This document shows, one piece after another, positions 60,107 to 64,000 of a stretch of DNA of 64,000 bases. The stretch's first letter is position 1. Every line of letters starts with the position of its first letter. This DNA is from Jiangella alba (GTDB lineage: Bacteria > Actinomycetota > Actinomycetes > Jiangellales > Jiangellaceae). The position numbers and the translations under genes are program-made. The notes under the pieces were generated by a model. It saw nothing but the letters and a program-made list of their open reading frames with translations. It ran no database searches and had not been told where the DNA came from. The stretch is from contig NZ_FNUC01000001.1 of NCBI RefSeq assembly GCF_900106035.1, positions 124,001 through 188,000 of the forward strand, read 5' to 3'.

Positions 60107-60898
60107 ATGACCGAGTACGTCACCACCGCCCTGGGCGACCGCGTCGCCTACGACCGCTACGGCGACGGCGGCCCCGGGCTGATCTTCGTCGCCGGCGCCG
60201 GCCCGTTCCGCGCCATCGACCCGGTCACCACCGCGACCGCGGAGCTCGCGGCCGAGCAGGGCCTGGCCACGATCGTCTACGACCGCCTCGGCCGCGGCGA
60301 CAGCGAGGCCACCGGCCGCATCGGCCTCGACCGCGAGTTCGCCGCGCTGCGCGCGCTGATGGACCTCCTCGGCGGCGAGGCGGCGCTGTGCGGACACTCG
60401 TCCGGCTGCTCCATCTCGCTCGCCGCGGCCGCGAACGGGCTGCCGGTGACGGCGCTGGCGCTGTGGGAGGCACCCATCGCGCCGGTCGGCACCGTCGCCG
60501 AGTGGATCGGCGAGGTCGAGCGGCGCATGGACGCCGGCGACTTCGACGGCGCGCTCACCCACTACATGAAGGACATGCCGCCGGAGTGGCTCGAGCAGGC
60601 CAAGCAGGACCCGATGTACGAGATGCTCGCCGCCCAGGTGGTCAGCTACCGCGCCGACGGCGAGTCGCTGGTGTGGGCCGACTCCGGGCCGCAGGCCGAG
60701 CTGTTCGCGAACGTCCGGGTGCCGACCGAGTTCCTGCTCGGCGAGAAGACGTTCGACGAGATGCACGCGGCCGCCGCGGCGGTGCTGGCCACCATCCCGG
60801 GCAGCGTCAAGAAGGAGCTGCCCGGCGCCGATCACACCTGGGACGTCGCGCCGATGGCGGCCGAGCTGGCCCGCTTCATTCGCGGTGCAGGTTCCTGA
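60107..60898 (+). CDS. Alpha/beta-hydrolase fold protein
   Basis: 263 residues. DRLGRGDSEAT loop, nucleophile elbow CGHSSGCSISLA, catalytic His in GADHTWDVAP. GAAGGAGCACGTC precedes the ATG. Co-transcribed with DUF1905 under the divergent TetR. A close analogue of the 50753-51514 hydrolase in the same regulator arrangement. Tail overlaps the next gene by 23 bp. Confidence 0.87.
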   Translation: MTEYVTTALGDRVAYDRYGDGGPGLIFVAGAGPFRAIDPVTTATAELAAEQGLATIVYDRLGRGDSEATGRIGLDREFAALRALMDLLGGEAALCGHSSGCSISLAAAANGLPVTALALWEAPIAPVGTVAEWIGEVERRMDAGDFDGALTHYMKDMPPEWLEQAKQDPMYEMLAAQVVSYRADGESLVWADSGPQAELFANVRVPTEFLLGEKTFDEMHAAAAAVLATIPGSVKKELPGADHTWDVAPMAAELARFIRGAGS

Positions 60899-61223
60899 CC
60901 AGCTTGGCGAAGACGAGGTTGAGCAGCACGATCCCGAACCACATGGCGAAGACGGCGTCGGCCTCGGCCTGCGCGCCGGCCGCCAGCCAGATCGAGCCGC
61001 CGACGCCGAAGAGCAGCGAGAAGACCGGCACCGCGACGTAGGAGTTGTCGGGCTGCTGCTCACTCCGGGCCGGCCGCGCCAGCCGGGCGTCGACCCGCTG
61101 GTCGATGGCGTCGGCGGCGCGGGCGACGAAGGAGTCCAGCACCGCCCGCTCGTACTCCGGGCCCAGCTCCTTGCGGGTCTCGTACGCGACGGACAGGTCG
61201 TCGCGGAAGTCGGCGGTCACCAT
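60876..61223 (-). CDS. Small two-helix membrane protein
   Basis: 115 residues: soluble helical N-terminal half (charged, EYERAVLDSFVARAADAIDQRV) and two hydrophobic segments (VPVFSLLFGVGGSIWLAAGA, AVFAMWFGIVLLNLVFA). ATG at 61223 with GGAGGGCGAGCC upstream. Divergent from a TetR gene whose operator palindromes lie between, so it is likely that regulator's target. Function unknown. Confidence 0.7.
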   Translation of the reverse strand: MVTADFRDDLSVAYETRKELGPEYERAVLDSFVARAADAIDQRVDARLARPARSEQQPDNSYVAVPVFSLLFGVGGSIWLAAGAQAEADAVFAMWFGIVLLNLVFAKLVRNLHRE

Positions 61224-61245
61224 GGCTCGCCCTCCATGCTCCTGG

Positions 61246-61290
61246 CAGGTGTACGGTGTACACCCACGGTAGGTGGACGCCGTACACCTG
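61246..61290. promoter_or_regulatory. TetR operators in a divergent promoter
   Basis: CAGGTGTACGG (61246-61256) and CCGTACACCTG (61280-61290) are perfect complements. GGTGTAC-GGT-GTACACC at 61248-61264 is a perfect 7-3-7 palindrome. The GTACAC unit therefore occurs in several orientations between the membrane gene and the tetR gene. Confidence 0.7.
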
Positions 61291-61308
61291 TCAAGGGAGG
61301 ATGGTGCG

Positions 61309-62016
61309 ATGACCACCCAGGAGCGGCCCCGGGCGCCGTTGAGCAAGGAGCGCGTCCTCGCCGCCGCCGTCGCCCTGGCCGACGCCGGCGGCGTCGAGGC
61401 GCTCAGCATGCGCAAGCTCGCGCACACGCTGGGCGTCGTGCCCATGGCCCTGTACAAGCACGTGCGGAACAAGGACGAGCTGCTGGACGGCGTGGTCGAC
61501 GCTGTCGTCGGCGAGATCGACCCGCCGGACGGCGGGGCCGGCTGGAAGGACATCGTCCGGCGCCGGGTGCTGTCGGCGCGCCAGGTGCTGCTGCGCCACC
61601 CGTGGGCGTCCCGGGTGATCGAGGAGCGCACCAGGGCGCGCCCCGATCCGACGCCCGCCGTCATGACCTACATGGACTCGATGATCGGGATCTTCCGGGC
61701 CGGTGGCTTCTCCATCGACCTGACCCACCACGCCATGCACGTCATGGGCAGCCGGCTGCTGGGCTTCTCGCAGGAGCTGTTCGAGGACTCCGGCCCCGCG
61801 CAGCCGGCCGAACCGCCCCCGCCCGAGTTCGCCGAGCGGTTCCCGCACATCGCCGAGCTGGTCATGGGGATCAGCCACGACGCCGGCACCGTGGTCGGCC
61901 CGGGCTGCGACGACCAGTTCGAGTTCGAGTTCGCCCTCGACCTCGTGCTGGACGGCCTCGACCGGCTGCGGCGTCAGGCCGGGCGGGTCGCCTCCTCCAG
62001 CAGTTCCAGCACGTGA
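61309..62016 (+). CDS. TetR-family regulator (TetR_C tetracycline-type C-terminal domain)
   Basis: 235 residues. HTH EALSMRKLAHTLGVVPMALYKHVRNKDELLDGVVDAV, then a C-terminal domain of the tetracycline-repressor kind. ATG at 61309 (GGGAGGATGGTGCG upstream); the ORF could start earlier but the operator occupies that region. Ends 43 bp inside the convergent Fe-S oxidoreductase gene; Ser/Thr-rich tail (VASSSSSST). Confidence 0.88.
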   Translation: MTTQERPRAPLSKERVLAAAVALADAGGVEALSMRKLAHTLGVVPMALYKHVRNKDELLDGVVDAVVGEIDPPDGGAGWKDIVRRRVLSARQVLLRHPWASRVIEERTRARPDPTPAVMTYMDSMIGIFRAGGFSIDLTHHAMHVMGSRLLGFSQELFEDSGPAQPAEPPPPEFAERFPHIAELVMGISHDAGTVVGPGCDDQFEFEFALDLVLDGLDRLRRQAGRVASSSSSST

Positions 62017-64000
62017 CGGTACGGCTTGCCGGTGGCGCGGGTCATGCCCAGCTCGCAGGTGCGGTTGCAGGACGCGTACCCGCCGGCCTCCCCCAGCGCG
62101 GCGACGGTGGCCGCCTCGGCCTCGGTCGCGCCGCGGGTCAGCTCGGGATGCAGCAGCCCGCGGTCGCCGGCGAAGCCGCAACAGCCCCAGTTCGACGGCA
62201 CGACGGCCTCGCGGGCCACGGCCGCGCCCAGTGCGGTGAGGTCGTCGACGTCGCCGAGGTGGACGCTGGCGCAGGTCGGGTGCAGGACGACGCGGTCCAG
62301 CCGGCGGTCGTCGGCGACCGGCGCGAGCCGCGGCAGCACCGACGACCGGACGAACGCCACGGCGTCGACGACCGTCACCCGCTCCCACTTCGCCGCGTCC
62401 GGCTCCGGCAGCGCTGACGCCAGCCCGGCCAGCCCGTGCGAGCAGGACGACGCGTCGGCGACGACCGGCAGCCGGCCGTCGTCGGTGAGCGGCCAGAGCG
62501 CGGCGAACACCTGCTGCGCCATGACCGCGGCGCCCGCCTTCAGCCCCTTCGACGCCCACGGGGTGCCGCAGCACAGCGACGGCGTCCGCTCGGCGATCGC
62601 CACCGGCACGCCGGCCCGCGCCGTGAGCGCCAGGAACGCCGCGGTGACGCCGTCGCCGTCACCCTCGGGGGCGAACAACGCGCCGATGCAGGCCGGGAAG
62701 AACACCGCCTCGGCCGCGTGCGGCACCGGCCACCCCGACGACGGCCGCGGCCGGCCGGGGCCGGGCAGCGAGCCGTCCGCCGCCGGAATCCACTCCGTGC
62801 CGAGCACGGCCCTGGCCAGCGACGACGCACCCGACACGACGGGACCGGGCAGTGCCGACGCGACCCGCAGGCCGGCCCGGGCCGCGGTGACGCCGGCGCC
62901 CCAGTGCCGCGCCGCGGTCTTGCCGGCGCGCTGCGCGAGCGGGCCCAGCGACTCCGCGCGGCGGGCCTTCATCGCCTGGCCGGTGTCGATCTGCACCGGG
63001 CAGGCCATGACGCAGAGCGAGTCGGCGGCGCACGTCTGCACGGCGTCGTAGCGGTAGGTCTGCTCCAGTTCGGCCCGCACCTCGGGGGTGGCGACGGCGA
63101 TCTCGCGCAGCAGCGCGATGCGCTGCCGGGGCGTCGTCGTGACCCCGCGCGACGGGCAGACCGGCTCGCAGTAGCCGCAGTCGACGCAGGCGTCGAGCGC
63201 GGGGTCGACCGGCGGGACGGTCTTGAGGTGGCGCAGGTGCGCCCGCGGGTCCTCGTCCAGCACGACACCGGGCGCCAGCACGCCGCGCGGGTCGCACAGC
63301 GCCTTCACCTCGCGCATGACGGCGTACAGCTCGTCGCCGTACTGGCGGCGCACGTACGGCGCCATGATGCGGCCGGTGCCGTGCTCGGCCTTGAGCGAGC
63401 CGTCGGCGCCGAGCACGAGGTCGACGAGGTCCTCGGTGAACGCGGCGTAGGCGTCCAGCTCGCGCGGGTCGTCGAGGCGCGGGGTGATCATGAAGTGCAG
63501 GTTGGCGTCGCGGGCGTGCCCGAAGATGACGGCGTCGCCGTACTCGTACCGGTCGAACAGCCCCTGCAGGTCGCGCACGGCCGGCCCGAGCGCGGGCGCC
63601 GGGACGACGATGTCCTCCAGCAGCGCCGTCGTCCCCTGCGGCCGCGCGCCGGCGACCGTCGCGTAGAGGCCCTTGCGGACGTGCCAGGCGGCGGCGCGCT
63701 GCCCCGGGTCGGTGGACAGCCCGCCGGGCGTGGTCAGCGGCAGCCGCTGGATGACGGCGCCGACGTCACCGGCCAGCGCGACCAGCTCGGCCGCCGTCTC
63801 GGCCGCCACCTCGACCAGCAGCGCCGTGTGCTGCTCGATCGGCAGCGACCGGATCGCCTCCGGCGCCCGCGGGTCGATCGCGGCGACCCGCAGCGACGTG
63901 GAGTCCATCAGCTCGACGGCGCCCGCGCCGGCCCCGACCAGCGCGGGCAGCGCGGCGATGGCGGCGTCCAGGCGGTCGAACACCAGCAGCGCGGTCGCGA
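61974..64000 (-). CDS. FAD/4Fe-4S D-lactate dehydrogenase-type oxidoreductase, 5' end outside window
   Basis: About 675 residues visible of a longer protein. FAD-linked oxidase C-terminal part (TTALLEDIVVPAPALGPAVRDLQGLF, FGHARDANLHFMITPR), then two 4Fe-4S motifs CVDCGYCEPVCP and CAADSLCVMACPVQIDTG, and two CCG domains (SLCCGTPWASKG; NWGCCGFAGDRGLLHPEL). Membrane-associated quinone-dependent oxidation of D-lactate or another 2-hydroxyacid. The frame is open through 64000, so the FAD-binding N-terminus lies beyond. Confidence 0.9.
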   Translation of the reverse strand, partial: ATALLVFDRLDAAIAALPALVGAGAGAVELMDSTSLRVAAIDPRAPEAIRSLPIEQHTALLVEVAAETAAELVALAGDVGAVIQRLPLTTPGGLSTDPGQRAAAWHVRKGLYATVAGARPQGTTALLEDIVVPAPALGPAVRDLQGLFDRYEYGDAVIFGHARDANLHFMITPRLDDPRELDAYAAFTEDLVDLVLGADGSLKAEHGTGRIMAPYVRRQYGDELYAVMREVKALCDPRGVLAPGVVLDEDPRAHLRHLKTVPPVDPALDACVDCGYCEPVCPSRGVTTTPRQRIALLREIAVATPEVRAELEQTYRYDAVQTCAADSLCVMACPVQIDTGQAMKARRAESLGPLAQRAGKTAARHWGAGVTAARAGLRVASALPGPVVSGASSLARAVLGTEWIPAADGSLPGPGRPRPSSGWPVPHAAEAVFFPACIGALFAPEGDGDGVTAAFLALTARAGVPVAIAERTPSLCCGTPWASKGLKAGAAVMAQQVFAALWPLTDDGRLPVVADASSCSHGLAGLASALPEPDAAKWERVTVVDAVAFVRSSVLPRLAPVADDRRLDRVVLHPTCASVHLGDVDDLTALGAAVAREAVVPSNWGCCGFAGDRGLLHPELTRGATEAEAATVAALGEAGGYASCNRTCELGMTRATGKPYRHVLELLEEATRPA

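Overview
The window is one stretch of a very GC-rich actinobacterial chromosome. Evidence is the strong codon bias, many GTG starts, GTGA/ATGA operon overlaps, actinobacterial lipobox lipoproteins, an IdeR/DmdR-type iron box, a clpP3-clpP4-popR locus and ECF42-type sigma factors. The mixture of sugar ABC operons, secreted glycan enzymes and many one-component regulators suggests a soil or plant-associated filamentous actinomycete (Streptomyces- or Jiangella-like). I cannot name the species.

Layout. 1-9.9 kb: end of a large NB-ARC/LuxR-type regulator, a RibD-like reductase, the clpP3/clpP4 pair convergent with its XRE regulator, an ArsR-like operon and assorted housekeeping genes including methylglyoxal synthase. 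10-24.8 kb: an unidentified glycan/sugar regulon made of two minus-strand operons. One runs ROK kinase, SIS isomerase, SDR, FAD oxidoreductase, ABC transporter, 2-hydroxyacid dehydrogenase. The other runs parallel beta-helix protein, beta-propeller, phosphotriesterase-like hydrolase. A HutC-type GntR regulator lies between them, and TGTCTA-containing operators appear before both. An IS982-family element sits exactly at the stop codon of the last gene of the second operon. 24.9-32.3 kb: a second sugar locus (tagatose-type aldolase, LacI, fuculose-type aldolase, FGGY kinase, ABC transporter). 32.6-35.8 kb: TetR/SMR efflux pair and a first DGPF/ECF42 sigma module. 35.8-42.9 kb: a complete fructan locus (fructokinase, LacI, secreted GH32, fructose-type ABC importer) with two perfect LacI operators.

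42.9-53.8 kb: three overlapping single-pass hypothetical genes, a membrane protein, a nuclease-like gene, a frameshifted pseudogene, a second DGPF/ECF42 module, TetR-controlled hydrolases and small enzymes. 53.8-58.6 kb: a methionine importer metQNI preceded by a Met/Cys-rich short ORF that looks like an attenuation leader, then an iron-siderophore binding protein and reductase behind an iron box. 58.6-64 kb: a cadD remnant, three hydrolase/TetR/membrane gene groups with palindromic operators, and the C-terminal part of an FAD/Fe-S D-lactate dehydrogenase-type protein running off the right edge.

No tRNA, rRNA or CRISPR was seen. The most interesting signals are the ClpP4 subunit with a degenerate catalytic triad beside a regulator ending in an ssrA-like degron, the matched promoters of two ECF42/DGPF modules, the Met/Cys leader peptide, and the uncharacterised GntR glycan regulon.
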